From Orthonyx spaldingii (Eukaryota; Chordata; Aves; Passeriformes; Orthonychidae): a DNA stretch of 64,000 bases. Below the pieces are notes generated by a model, which saw nothing but the letters and a program-made list of their open reading frames with translations, searched no databases and was not told the DNA's origin. Both the position numbers and the translations under genes were made by a program. Below are positions 37,174 through 49,120 of the stretch, in pieces. The stretch spans positions 363,808-427,807 of the forward strand of contig VZTJ01000580.1 of NCBI GenBank assembly GCA_013397795.1, given 5' to 3'. The first letter of the stretch is position 1, and each line of letters opens with the position of its first letter.

Positions 37174-37222
37174 GGAATCAGAGAATCACAGGGTGGGTAA
37201 GGCTAGAAGGGACCACAGGAGC
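37174..37222 (-). mobile_element. CR1 LINE 3' end fragment
   Basis: Read on the plus strand it is the complement of a CR1 3' end: an 'aatcagagaatcacag' decayed octamer array, then 'ggtgggtaaggctagaagggaccacag'. The element therefore lies on the minus strand and is truncated to its last ~50 bp as far as I can recognise. Confidence 0.7.
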
Positions 37223-37224
37223 TA

Positions 37225-40200
37225 AATGCCTTGTTATTTCTCCCCTTGCAAGATACCTTGTGTCACAGGCAGTAGCTGACTCTTCCCTCTGCTTGTGCAA
37301 CTTATTTTTCCAGCTAATTTGGTCCAGTAAAATGGATTATCTCCCATCACAGCCTTACCTCATTTACATCCTTAGACCTGCACAGCTTTAACCCAACAGC
37401 TACTTCTTTTGAATGAGCGATGCAACCAGACCTGTGCTTTTACTGCAAAATATCTCAATGTAAAAGCAGCCCAGTGTGTTTGAGTGTTGCCTGTCTTTGC
37501 ACTGAGCCATTTCTGGTTAGAGGCATGGCACAGAGTTGCCATGGTTAGAGTTGCCCAGGAGTCACCAAGTCCATCTCTCACTCCTGGGCAGCCATGTGCT
37601 TATTGTTATAAAAGGAGTTACAAGCAGCAGTCTGCGTGTGTTTTGTTTTGCCTTGTGACCTACACCAGTACAAACAGGAGAGAACTGTTCTCCTGCCACC
37701 CCCTTCCAATTTGCACCAGTTTGCCCTAGCTGAAAGGTGGGGCAGAGCTGAATTTGCTTTCTTTAACTTTTAGCCTCTTGTCAGAGTTTTATTGCAACTC
37801 CAATTACCTAATTTTAACAGTGTATGTTGAACTACATCACTGAGTGTTTCTGCTTACTGTAACTAGCCCTTCCATTTCTGGCAGGTGACCTAAGTTTATA
37901 AAAGGCCAGTGTTATATCTTGTTTTTCACACTGCAAATGCCAGGACTCCTTTTTATTCTTTCCCCACGGAAATTAATAAGGAGATCCCAAGTATCACAGG
38001 CGGAGACGGCACAGCACAAGAGCAGCCGGGAGCAGAGGCCACGCCAGCACTCTCATGTGCAGAACTACCAGGGTGAATTGCAGAAAGGCATTCACACTTC
38101 CAGCTGTGGCAATGAGACCTTCTTGGGTGAGAAATGATGAGCTCTGCTTGTGCTGGAGGAGTCTAAGTCAGGTCACTCACATTGGCTCATGCCCAGCGCT
38201 GGCGGGTGCTGTGCTCCAAGCCATGCCTGAACTCCCGTCTTCACTGTGTCCAAGCAACAATGAAATTTATCTAGCTGTTCTCCCATCACCTTGACCAGCA
38301 GCAGCATTCTGAGGCCAGTCTATCAGCTGTGAGCCTTGCACGTGGGCAATGAGAGAAGCCATAACAGAAGGAGCCTCTGGGGAGACTGCACTAAACCCAG
38401 CTGCTCCCATGCCCCAAACAGGACTGGCAGTGTGTGCAGCAGTCCCATCCTCTTGCAAACTCACTGTTTCCACAGACAAGAGGGATGCACAGTTTTCAAC
38501 AACCTCTCCATCTGCCTGTTTTTCTGGAAGTCCCTGGGAAGCCTTTCCCTTCAGATGAAGGAGCAGGACTCCACGAACAGTAGCATTCCCAGACAGCTGC
38601 AGCCCGACCTTCATCTCTCAGGGGACAGCACTGCCTGTTCTTTATTCAGACATTTTGTTCCCAGCTTTTATTGCTCTGTTTTATATGGTAGGCGAGGTCA
38701 GAGCCTTTGTAATATAGGAACAGCACCGCCAAGATTTCTCTCCAAAGGGCAAGCACTATGGTGCAGAAGTGTTAAATATGGTATGCCAAGGAAAAGAATG
38801 CTGTGTTTTTCACCTGGACTTATTTCAGCCACGAGGAGATGAATAAAATTGGGAGTGGATGGGGGAAAAAGTTGGTACTTTTCAATCTTTTCCCTTATTT
38901 TAATAACATAAAAAATGTTGTTATATTGGTGGTAAATCACTGGTCTCTAGGCTACTGTGTGGATTAGTATCAATCTGCAGTTCCTCAGAGATTAAAAGCA
39001 CATAGAACAAACTGTAACATAAGCCATCAATATTGTTTACATAAGAAGTTGGGTTCTAGAAGAGCTGCTCAGTTGTAACTCACTTAACTTGCTTTGACTC
39101 ACACAACTCTCCCTCTGGTAAGCACATTTATATCTTTTATCTTCTTTTATATAACTGGTTTAGCCCAGGAAGGAAATATCTAGATTGAAGAGAAAGAAAA
39201 AGAATGAAGAAAAAGAAACAAGAAAGAAAAAAAAAGAAAGAAAAAAAAAGAAAAAGAAAAAGAAAAAGAGAAAAAGAAAAAGAAAAAGAAAAAGAAAAAG
39301 AAAAAGAAAAAGAAAAAGAAAAAGAAAAAGAAAAAGAAAAAGAAAAAGAGAAAAAGAGAAAGAAGAAATTCCTCCCTCATTAACTCCACGAAGTTATCTT
39401 TCCTCTCAGCCTTTGGCATGTTTGAAATTGGAATCTGACCTAGAAAGGTACAGTCCTTACATTTTGTCCCATCCTGAGGCGACACACGTGACACCTCAAA
39501 TCTCTTAACATTTCTGTTTCCTTGTTTTCCTCTAGTACCAAGATAAAGTGGCACCAAACTCTGTCGTGTTCCTGTTTTATGGTGAGACAATAAATCACTA
39601 ACAAGTCTTTATTATAAGATTAATCAATCACTTACATTCTTGCAGAACCACAGAAATTAATGTATTATTGATTACCATGTTTTAAAACCACTTACACTTC
39701 CTTCTCTTGATAATACAGACTTTAGTATACAGAGTAACCTACATTCCATTTGTGGTACGAGCTGCTCTGCAAATTTACAAACTACCTAAAGTTTTGGAAA
39801 TGTGAAAGGTGATTCATAAATTAAGATCACAGGGACAAGACTTGAAATACAGCACTGCATATGAGACGTCAAAACATTCTAGCTAATGAAATTTCTTTTG
39901 TTTCTAAGGAGAGGGAAGTTTTGGAAACAATAGTCCCTCTTGCCTCAAAGACAGGCCATTCTCTATGAAACACTATAGCTGTGCCATAGTCAAGAACAGC
40001 CCTGCAGTAGCAAATTATTTTATTCACAACAGAAGAAGAAAACAAGTTTTACAAAGCATTTCACATTGGAAGCCTCTGTTTTAACTCATCTTCAAAGAAA
40101 ATTTCTGGCCTTTCAGACTGACTCAGCAGGCTGTGAAGGCTACCCACCAAGCTCAGAGGTAAAGGTTTTCACTGCTGTGAGGCTTCCCAAGTTATGTGTA

Positions 40201-40520
40201 AGGACAAGCTGCAGGAACAGGCTTGCAATGCAGTTCTTCCATAATTTCATATATTCAGAATGACATGCTGTCCTTGGCAACCGTTCAGCATTTGACTTCA
40301 GCTGTGAGCCTTCAGCAACAAACCAGCAGCACTGAGGTGACCTGAGGACACATCAGCAGCTTTTACTCTGACTCCAAGGTATGACCCACAGCGTGACTGC
40401 CCTCATCCTATTCACTGGGTTGGGTTTCACACGTCTGTGCCCCGGGCACAGGTGGGAAAAGAGCTTCTGCCACAGCCCCAGAGGCCACACAAGCCTGAAT
40501 TAATCAGTCAGGGTAACATT
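37225..40520. other. Gene-poor stretch with a large purine microsatellite
   Basis: No exon is recognised. It includes the (GAAAAA)n tract at 39,187-39,368 and AT-rich unique sequence at 38,640-38,940 and 39,590-39,800 (a TAATCAAT / ATTGATTA pair around 39,621 and 39,668 forms an 8 bp inverted repeat). No RNA gene is evident. Confidence 0.55.
39187..39368. repeat. (GAAAAA)n hexanucleotide microsatellite, homopurine
   Basis: About 180 nt of almost uninterrupted A and G on the plus strand, with a pure hexamer core from 39,271 to about 39,348 (13 AAAAAG units) and less regular GAAA/GAGA flanks. It is a mirror-repeat-like homopurine tract, able in principle to form triplex (H-) DNA. The poly-Lys/Glu/Arg and poly-Phe frames across it are artefacts. 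Confidence 0.95.
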
Positions 40521-40525
40521 TGTTC

Positions 40526-40738
40526 TGGGATTGCCCTGGCCCACGCACAGGGCCTTGCACTTGGCATTGCTGGATTTCATCAGGTTTGCAGGCTCCCACT
40601 TCTCAATCCCTTGCCTGCAGCGTGGTGACCACACCACACAGCTCAGTGCCATCACCAGCCTTGATCCCACTGCCCATTTTGCAGCACCAAAGCAGCACCA
40701 GTCCCAACACCAATCCGTAAGAAACCACTCACCACCAT
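40526..40738 (-). pseudogene. CR1 LINE reverse-transcriptase fragment (degraded)
   Basis: On the minus strand the translation aligns with the C-terminal part of the CR1 ORF2 reverse transcriptase. Recognisable blocks, N- to C-terminal: 'gtgctg...' (GPVLF region), the DDxDSGI-like region, then a deletion across the expected FADD catalytic block, then a decayed KLSGAV-like stretch, 'EKWEPANLMKSSNAKCKALCV' (family: ERWARANLMRFNKAKCKVLHVG). Frames are interrupted, so the copy is dead. Its 3' end would lie to the left, but I cannot follow it past about 40,526. It is a host LINE retrotransposon relic, not a host gene. Confidence 0.8.
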
Positions 40739-41302
40739 AACGCAGTGTCAGGACAGGAATAAGGAACTCATGGGGAATTTCAGTATCTGTTCTCCTCTGC
40801 TCCATGTAAGAAATAATTATGTTCCTAAAAAGTTGTTGGCAGTACTCAATGTGATAAAAGTCTCAAATGATGTGGAATTTCTCACAAACATGTTGCTCTA
40901 AGAAAGTTCAAATGCCACACTTTGGGACATAGGATGAAGTTTTGCACAAGAATAGGTGAATCAGGTTTTTTTTCTGGCACTTAGCAGGGGAGCACTACAG
41001 TCCAGCACTATCCCTTCCTGTCCAGCCACTAAAAATGTAAGGAGAACTCATTTCACACAGTGTGGAAATCAGAAAGCCTTTTAGCTACACCAGTCCCAGC
41101 CATGAGTACAAAAGGCAAATCGTGTTCAGCTCTGTTTCTGTTTGAGCCTTGTGCTGCTGACATGGAACTGCCAGTACCGTGCAGCTCAGTTAATGGGATT
41201 CTGCCTCCTCTGACCATGAACCACGGCATTTTGTAGGATTAAGATTCCCTGGGCCAGCTCTCACATTTTGGCACCTAACAGTCCTGATGGTTTTCTCCTG
41301 GT

Positions 41303-41334
41303 AAATACTCAGTTAGCTGACCTAATGAGTATTT
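41303..41334. repeat. Compact hairpin, 13 bp stem with one bulge
   Basis: AAATACTCA at 41,303-41,311 pairs exactly with 41,326-41,334, and after a bulged G at 41,312 four further pairs (TTAG with CTAA) close a 5 nt loop CTGAC. The stem is strong for a chance hairpin of this size. A protein-binding dyad is the alternative. Confidence 0.6.
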
Positions 41335-44300
41335 TTCAGTGAGGACAAGGAATTGCTCCTTATTCAAAGTCTCTTTGGCAAGTTCTCTGACCTGTTCATC
41401 TGCAAAAGACAGAAGATAAAGGAATACAAGAAGTGGGTCAGATCCAGGATCCACCTAGACCCATAGGTCATTTCTGAGAACAGGCAGTGCACAATACCTG
41501 GAGAGACAGAAAACAGCAGGCAGACCCTTGAAATGCCCTTCCCATGGCAAAGCTGTACTTTCAAAATTTATCTCCAGTCTGCTGCTTGGTGGGTGTAAAA
41601 ATCGCTAGGGGGGAGGAAAAAAAAGAAGTCATTGATTTCTGCAGGAGTTGCATCTAGACCAGGTACAGCATATCGAGGCTTTCTGAAACAAACAGCAGTG
41701 TGTGCAGAAAATGTCAGCAGACAAACCAGCAGCTAGCCAGGAAATTAGCAGTGATTTTAGCTGGTGTTAACTCACTCACGTGCATGCAGTGCCTCTCACG
41801 GAGGTACCTCTGCATGTGTGAGAGGGCTCTGTGTGCGGTAGGTAATGAGCTGGTGCTGGTTTCTCTGCAGCAGGGAGTTTAGCTCCAGGCCACTGGTAAG
41901 CTAATGAAGGAGTTCCCTTGCTGTCCAGCTGCCAAAAAGAAAAGAGGGAGTGGGAAGGCAGGGACAAGGCAGGCAACAAGAGGCCCAGCCCCCTCGGGAG
42001 GTCTGTGTCCTGCACAATCAGAAAAAAAAAGCTGCTTTCCCACAGCTGGGAAGCCCAGGGCCACCCTGACCAGGGGACATCCCTCAGTCCAGATCAGCCT
42101 CTCCACGAAAGGTCACCCACACAGGTCACCTGGGAACAGGAAGATGGTATCTGGGGGCATCAACTGGTCCTGCAACTATTTTCTCATGAACTTTTACCTG
42201 CCAGGGAAAAGCAACTTTGAGCTCTTCCTCGCTGTAAAGACTCCAGCAGAGAAAATTCCCTGGACCTGCATCATCAGCTCACTTCCCTGAAATCCCTCCT
42301 ATTGTCTGAAAGAGCAGATTTGGCTTGGCTCAAGGAAAGGTTCTTCGTCTTATCTAAACAGTGCATTAAAATCTTTCTGGCAAATGCCAGGCACGCAGCA
42401 AAGCAAAAGGAAACAAATCCTTGTTTGTTCTTCTCATGGGGGCTGGATTTTTTTACCGTGGTTGGCAGGATGGAAATGTCACCATGCTCAAGGCACGTGC
42501 ACAATGGGTGGTGACACTTCAGGAGCAGCAGAAGCCTGTCCCTGACGCCCAGGTGTGTGCCACTGCAGCTGCTAACATCCATCCCTCTGGCATCTTCCCA
42601 CGGGGAAGTGCGGTTCTCCTCTGGAAGGTGGAAAAACAAGGCTCAGAGTAAGAACAGCAGGGTTTCCCCTTTTCTAGCTGGACTCTGAAAGCCAGCCTGA
42701 GTCCAGCTGTGCTGAATCAGTTTCTCCAAAGAGAAGTTCCCAGGAAATGCTCTCAAGCAGGTCCTTGTGCAGATGAACCAGGCTGTGTGACACAGGAGAT
42801 CCTGCCAGGGCTTTGCTCAGAGATCTTGGAGAAAAAACATAGGTGATCTGGCCGATTTCACATGGATGCAGTGAAGGGTTCCTTGCTGCTGAACAGTGTC
42901 GCTGCTACTGCGTCTCTGACCCAAGCAGACACAGAGGGCTGCAGAAAATAACAGATGCTACATGTTGAAGAAATTAACTTTGTTAATTTCCCACATCAAA
43001 ACCCAACGTCTGTTGAAGGAATTTCAGCCCTGTTATCACGTTCAGCAGCAGCAATAAGCTAGTGACAGTTCATTTCCCCTTCTTGTCTGGCTGCTTCTCA
43101 TTAAAAAATGCAGAAATGCAGGTCCTCATCAGGCGCTGCCGTAACTCTACAGGACTCACAGTCCTCCAGACACCATCCCGAAAAAGAGAGTTCTGAAGTG
43201 GTTTTTTCTTCATTCCTCCTAAGGCATCTTCAGAAACTAATGCCAGAAAGCTCCCCAGCTTTGTTTGTGTTTTTTCCAGAGGTATCCGAAGTTTTTTTCC
43301 ATTGTGGATGAATTGGAGTGCTGTGAGGGTTTCTCCGTGGAGTTAGAGCTTGCTTCCAGAGAGATATGAGGATCATGACTCATAAGGCAAATGCACAGCA
43401 ATGTCCATCCCCAGCAACTGCAGAATGACAGCAGAGAGAAAGTATCTCAGTAAGGACAACAAAGGCGTGCCTGAGAAGGGTACCACTGTCTCAAACACAA
43501 ATCCCACTTCTAAATAAAAAGGGTCCTGGAGAAAATGCCAGCATTTTCCTAAGTTTTGGATACTGGGGTTAGGTTAAGCAGCCATCTGAACCCCCAGATC
43601 TCTCTTGCAGCAAGTTATCCCATGCAAGAGGAACACGTCACTGCTGGGGACAGGGTGGAGGGAGAGGGAAAAGCTGCTGGAGACCCGAGGAGGCTCTGTG
43701 ACACCTCCTCTGCCTCTCTCGTGTAGTTCTTGCCATGGTAGTGCCTGGGGGCTCCGACAAGACTGGTGCTACACGCTACATTATAATGTACAAAGTTTTT
43801 TTGCTGCAGGCAGCTTGAAATCACTACTAGCGATGAGCTGGGCGGGACTAGAGACACATGGGGAAGTCAAGTGTGTTGCCACATGGCCAGTGGCAGGACA
43901 AGGACCTTCCCAGGGCCTCCCAGTGACTGGTGAGGACTGCAGAGCAGACTTGTGTGCTTGCCCTTTTGACCAAAGGGAGTGAAAAAAACCACATTCTCAG
44001 CCAGGAAAATGCCATTTCTGCTCTGCAGCTGAAATGTTTCGGGGCTATCAGCTCAGTTTCACTGCCTAGTCCCACCTCAGGCCCTTCCAGTGGTGTCCTC
44101 CAACCTGAGCACCCCACCAATCCCCAGCCAAACATGTCCTGGCATCGCAGCTTTCCCACAGCAGAGGATCCCTTGGAAAACAACCAAGCCACCTGAAAAT
44201 CCACTTTTACTCAGCAGCCACTGCTAGACTCGACTGCAATCTGGGGCTTGGAAAACACGGCTTTACTTGTTTTAATTAAAACCAAGTCCCTCCACCCAGA

Positions 44301-44854
44301 CTTGCTTCTCTGTCACTCTCGCTTTCTCTCCCCAGCCCTCTGACGCATTTCAGCAGACATGTCATCAGACTCTGGTTCAAGGGAGGGGAGCAGCCATCTA
44401 ATGCAGCCTCTTGCATCAGTATCCCACCCTTCTCTGGGGAGCTGAGACGATGGGCTTGGCACGCAGGAGGGAGACTGCCGTGTGAGCGAAGGAATACGCG
44501 TCCGTGTCGGCACGTTTGTGCTTCGGTGGGAAAGCAGAGGGTGCATAAATGCAAAGCCCCATCTTCATCCCCTGTTCCTGGACCAGGCTCCCCAGGCACC
44601 AGTGGGTACTGTTCTAAAGACTGGGATAGGGATGAGACAACATCCTCCTTTCTGATAATATCACCAGCGACAGCCAACTCTCCGTGTGAAAACTAACGGG
44701 AATCTCCAAGGACACCATAAACTGCACCACTTACAGAGTAAATCTGAATGCATGAGGATTTCAAAACTGGAAGCAGAAACATATGTTTCCCCATCCTAAA
44801 TGCATGCAACTTCCAGCCTGAGTTCCTATGCCTCCTCTGCTCATCAAGCTAGCT

Positions 44855-44884
44855 CCAGGCTTCCAGGCTTCCAGGCTTCCAGGA
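44855..44884. repeat. 8 bp tandem repeat (CCAGGCTT)n
   Basis: About three and a half tandem copies of an 8 bp unit, CCAGGCTT, without mismatch. Each copy has a CCAGG core. It is a short local duplication. Confidence 0.9.
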
Positions 44885-45149
44885 GAGCCTTGTCAGCTCT
44901 CAGAGTGGATGTTCAGGCCTAGAGCCTTGCTGGAAATTCAGGGGAGCTTCGTACTGTATTTCAATGATGATACAACTGTTCAAATCTCCATCTGATGCTC
45001 CTGCCTGGCAGCTCACGGGTGCTCAGCCTTAGAAAAACCTTGTTGTTTATTTAGCTTTCTAACTGGGTCTTTAAGGCCTAATTTTAGGTTCCTACTTCTG
45101 AAAATGTATCTTGCCAGCCTCACCACATGTGGCTAAACATGTATTTTGA

Positions 45150-45490
45150 CATTCACCTCCTACTCAAGAATTTAATTTCAAAACATGGCTGTTTTATTTT
45201 AAGATGTGGGGAAATAGCAATTTTTAGGCTACCCATTAATTATCGGAGTCATTAGTAAGGATTTAATCATTATAACAAATAATCCGAAGGTGTATATGTC
45301 TAATTGAGTGTATGTGCCTAACAATTTCCAGGGAATGACACATGCATGTGCCTGGCAAGTTAAGTGTATCGGTACATCTCACTGAAGCATAACCTGAGAG
45401 TTTAGCTGGGGCCAAGCTCATTGCAGGGCCAAACTGGCCCAGGACCAGAGTAATAATTCAGTGTAATAAATGAATGGACCTCACCCTAAT
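45150..45490. promoter_or_regulatory. Candidate non-coding regulatory element
   Basis: AT-rich, repeat-free DNA with many homeodomain cores: CATTAATTATC near 45,234, TTTAATCATTATAAC near 45,262, TAATCCG near 45,280 (K50-type), CTAATTGAG near 45,300. A perfect 12 bp palindrome CACATGCATGTG lies at 45,339-45,350, and GGGCCA/TGGCCC arms flank AAC near 45,426-45,440. The density of cores and the lack of repeats suggest a conserved enhancer. Confidence 0.35.
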
Positions 45491-47739
45491 TTCTTCCTCA
45501 AAAGTGTTCTGGGTTTCCATTTTTACCTTAACATGGCATGCAGATGTTTGCTGATGGTCAGGGCTAATTCTATCCTGGTATAAAATTCTTGCTGCAATTA
45601 GTGCACGGTGCCATCTTCTCCACTAAGCTCATTTTAAGCTGTTGCTACATCCCCACAAGTTAAACAAGATATGGGTTGGTCTGTAACAGGGTGATCTTCC
45701 AGCCTCAGTAATGCTCAGGTTCAGTGCACCACAAGCATCCTTACAATCCCTTGCCTGTTTTGCCCAGCTGGCACATATTTTGTGGCAGGAAGGATACATT
45801 TCTGGATGTTTGACCACCACACAGCATTGCAGCACCCTGCCTTCAGCAGAAGCTTTTGAATGCTGCCTGTGCACTCATGGCATGTTTTACATTTTGCCTC
45901 CTTTTCTTGAGTGGAGACCACTCGAGGCTTTTGTGAGGGCTCAGAAAACTGCTCCTGGTCCAGGAATCGTTTTGCTGCGAAAGGGCTCAAGTGATTCACT
46001 GAACTTCCAAGCATTTTGAAGCTTACTCACCACCAGACATAATAAACCATCACAACATAACTCATGCAGAGAAGACCGTGTGTCACTGCTCCGTGGCAGG
46101 AGCACACAGGCTTTTGCCAAGTGTGCAGTGGTATCGGGATGTCTGTGAAAGCCAAGAGCAAGCAGACCAGCCAGCCCTCCTCACTGGCACGAGGAGGGCA
46201 AGTTCACACACCAGCAAGTTCATGCTAAATATCCCAGACAAGGACTGGGCACACCAAAACAACAGGTACTGGCATCATTTCAGGTGAAGCGTGTGAGTGC
46301 CAGCTCAGAGCCTTACCATGTCTCTGCTGCCAGAGCTCCCACAGACACACTCCCTTCTTTGCAGACCATCTCTCTGCTGTGCTGCTGGCTATTTGGGCAC
46401 AGATAGATACCCTGAATCTGCTGTATTTCTGCCTGGATTTCAGGCTCCCTATCACCACTTCACTCTCTGGCATGAACACAGGGCTGCCTGGCCTGGGTAC
46501 AGATGATGTACGGAGGGGTTTTTCCTCACCACAGCACAGAAATGCAGATATCTATGAAAAAGAGCAATTTTTTTAAAAGACTTTAGTGCTGCCCCTGGGA
46601 AATTTGTAAACATAAACAGAGATGCTGCCCCAAGAAACTGGGGAGTAAAATAGACTCAGTCTGCAGCAATGCTGCCCACAGCTCCAGCCACGGACACGAT
46701 TCAGGATCAGGTGCCTCAGGGCAGCACCCTGCACAAGGGTGAAAATTCTTCTTGAGGTCTTCCAGCTGAAGAGGGAAACAACCGACCACTCAACCAAGGG
46801 GAAAGCCCTCTGGCTTCCTTTCAGGTGATCTTGCACAATCAGCCCTGCTACAGACCGGGAACAAAAGGGAAAACACCCCTCCTGTGTTTTGGCAGGATGA
46901 AAAGTTGTTCCTCCGTCGCTTGCTCTGGGTATGTGTAGTTCAGAACATGGCACAAAGCTACTTTAAACTTTCCCTCTCCGCCTCCAGGACCCAGGGTTTC
47001 CTCTCCTGCTTGTCTGGAGTCCTCAGCTGTGCTTGGAGGGCAGCAGGAAAGAGAGATGCTGGCAATGTGGTTGAGGGTGGTACTTGCAAGGTGACTGTCC
47101 CTCTGGCTTCATGCATAGCTCACCAAAGGACTTTCCATGAAGACTGCAGGAGATTTTTTCATTTGTTCTACTAGGAAAATTAGGTAGTAGCCGAAGTGAA
47201 TGGGTATTTGCAGCGCAGAAGTCTGATTATCTGCTTGACTGGTCAAAACTGATGCACAGCAAGCAAGACTTTCAATCTGAAATCTCAGTTTGTGGAAAAC
47301 AAAATGTAAAGAATGAAGGAGAATTTAGATAAAAAAAGGAGTCAAAAGAAGTAGGACGCCTGGAAGCAGGATCTGTCAATTTGCAGAGTCATTCAAAAAC
47401 CCCAGCTAACCTTTTATCCAGGATCAGGAAGGCAGGCTTCATATACCTACCGCTGGAACTAAGGCCAGGTCTTCAAACAGCTTCAGCAGCAGCTCTGGTA
47501 TTCTACCTCTAAGTATTGTAGGAAATACTAGATAGAGCAGAGCAACACAAAAACTAACCCTATGCAATCCATGGCCAAAGAAACTTTTTTTTTTTTTTAA
47601 TTGAACCCCTTCAAGTCAAATCAAGGCATGCTGCCTCTGATGTCACAGCTGGGAGTGCAAAGCCTCTCCCATTCCTTGATCATTCCACTGCCCTGTGCCT
47701 TCTGTTTCTCTTCTTTTAACAGAAGTATCATTGTCTAGA

Positions 47740-48030
47740 GCAGAAGACTTGGTCATCTGTAGTCCTCTCACACCAGCAGATGCACAGGGCTGCAGTAAAC
47801 ACGACAGCACAATTAATAACCGAAATTAAGTCTGTAAATGGACGCCGTGACGACAGCAAGCAGGACATTGCAAAATTATTATTCATGTGCCGGGCAGATA
47901 ATTGCAGACGTGCACCAGTCTGGGAGCATTTTATTTGGTGGTGATAAGATAGCAGCCACAATAAAGTTAACTGTGTCTCCACTGGCTGTTAAAAGGAGAA
48001 GCGGGGGTTCTTTGACCTCTGGCATTCCAG
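47740..48030. promoter_or_regulatory. Candidate enhancer with homeodomain, GATA and nuclear-receptor-like motifs
   Basis: In order: CAGATG E-box near 47,778; AATTAATAA near 47,811; GAAATTAAG near 47,823; TGACGAC near 47,849; AAAATTATTATTCATG near 47,872-47,887; GATAATTGC at 47,897; a double GATA site GATAAGATAG at 47,943-47,952; ATAAAGTTAACTG near 47,961; and TTTGACCTC (nuclear-receptor half-site-like) near 48,011. CpGs are retained in several places although flanks are CpG-poor. This is one of the most enhancer-like segments of the window. No transcript or ORF of note overlaps. Confidence 0.4.
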
Positions 48031-48648
48031 ACATCTCTCAAGATTATCAGAACAGTCTTTTCCAGCCTTTAAACCTTAGCCTGATTCTACAGATCTGCCA
48101 CACACGGTGCAAGTGTAAAGCTTAAGGATCCTTTCCCATGTGAGGAAAGGAGCCTTCTCCACCAGAATGTATTTAGGAACATGACCTGAACACATGCCTG
48201 ACAGTGAGAATGTCCTTAAGGGTCTTCCTCAGAGAGTCCTCATAAGTGGCCTGTGGTTTGCCAGCCACACCAACACATTGCCCGAGGCACTGAAAACTAG
48301 ATTTGGAAAGGGTTACAGCTAGATTTGAATATCTTGCCCATAAAAAACAGAGAGGCCCAGCACAGACCTGTCCATGCAACCACACTGCCTACTTTATTTC
48401 ATGGCTTTCCCTGTGGAGGTCAGATGGGTTGGACCAATACAAAGGTGGAGGAAAAAAAAGAAAAACAAACACTAAAAGGAGAAAATAGGAAAAATAGGAC
48501 AAGAAAATGAAACAAAATTTAAAAAAAGAATAAGAGGTGAAAGAGAAAGAGAAAGAATTAGGAAATGGTTAGGCACAGCCAAGGAAGGGTGTTGACTCAG
48601 GAAAAGAAAACAGCTGAGGAAAGTGTATATGGTGCTATGTCAGGAGGG

Positions 48649-48663
48649 AAAAAAAAAAAAAAA
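48649..48663. repeat. Poly-A run
   Basis: About 15 consecutive A, preceded at 48,445-48,560 by a looser A-rich purine stretch. No retrotransposon body is recognised. Confidence 0.8.
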
Positions 48664-48739
48664 GGCAGATAGGCTGGTCCTTGTTTCAGGAAATGAAAGA
48701 AAGATTGGGGAGATTTAAGCTCTGTTTCTCCTTCCAGAA

Positions 48740-48860
48740 GCTGGATGAATTTACTGAACGTGGTTAATGAGTGTCTCAGATCTCTCCTGAGCCCTAAAGC
48801 AATTAACGCTTAAGCATCCGTTAAGGATCTGTTGCCTCTGTCCCAAAGGAATCAGTACAG
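48740..48860. promoter_or_regulatory. Candidate non-coding regulatory element
   Basis: GTGGTTAATGAG near 48,760, AGCAATTAACGCTTAAGC near 48,799-48,816 and CCGTTAAGG near 48,819 give clustered homeodomain and MYB-like cores. TTAACG and CGTTAA form a 6 bp inverted pair. Weak evidence. Confidence 0.2.
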
Positions 48861-49003
48861 AGGAAAGTGGTTTTTTCACCCCACAGGGATTTCAGGAAGA
48901 TAAATGCCTACCTGAGTAATCACAGGTGGCTTGTACAGGTACCGGGTGATGGAGGGGACACATTACAGTGGGAAACTGCCACTGTAGTGGCGGGACTGAA
49001 CTG

Positions 49004-49120
49004 TAGTGACAGGACAAGGAGTAACGGATAGAAATTGAAAGAGGACAAATTTAGGCCAGATATCAGGAAGACACTTTTTACTTTGGGGGTGGTGAGACAC
49101 TGGCACAGGTTGCAGAGGTA
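49004..49120 (+). mobile_element. CR1 LINE fragment, 3' part of ORF2
   Basis: The plus strand matches the late ORF2 region of CR1: 'gtgacaggacaaggagtaacgg', 'gaaattgaaagagga', 'ttaggccagatatcaggaag', 'actttgggggtggtgagacac' and 'tggcacaggttgc'. The copy ends abruptly near 49,120, before the 3' UTR. It is a short internal piece left by truncation at both ends. Confidence 0.85.

Larger units (their letters stand above)
40740..49000. other. Gene-poor stretch, candidate elements near its right end
   Basis: No exon is recognised. The block holds a bulged hairpin at 41,303-41,334, a short hairpin at 42,970-42,990, an 8 bp tandem repeat at 44,855-44,884, A-rich sequence near 48,445-48,560 and a poly-A run at 48,649-48,663. 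Motif-dense segments at 45,150-45,490, 47,740-48,030 and 48,740-48,860 are listed separately. Confidence 0.55.

Noticed and set aside
39180..39590. Poly-Phe and poly-Lys open frames
   Set aside because: Artefacts of the (GAAAAA)n microsatellite.
42970..42990. 9 bp hairpin GAAATTAAC / GTTAATTTC
   Set aside because: At 9 bp with short loops several are expected by chance; noted but not treated as a finding.
43777..43790. Perfect 14 bp palindrome TACATTATAATGTA
   Set aside because: About four such palindromes are expected by chance in 64 kb, so it is not informative by itself.
44027..44050. Partial resemblance to a microRNA mature sequence (GAAATGTTT word)
   Set aside because: The match is short, and no complementary arm or hairpin is present.
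44950..45010. GTTCAAATC word resembling a tRNA T-loop
   Set aside because: No acceptor, D or anticodon stems can be placed around it.
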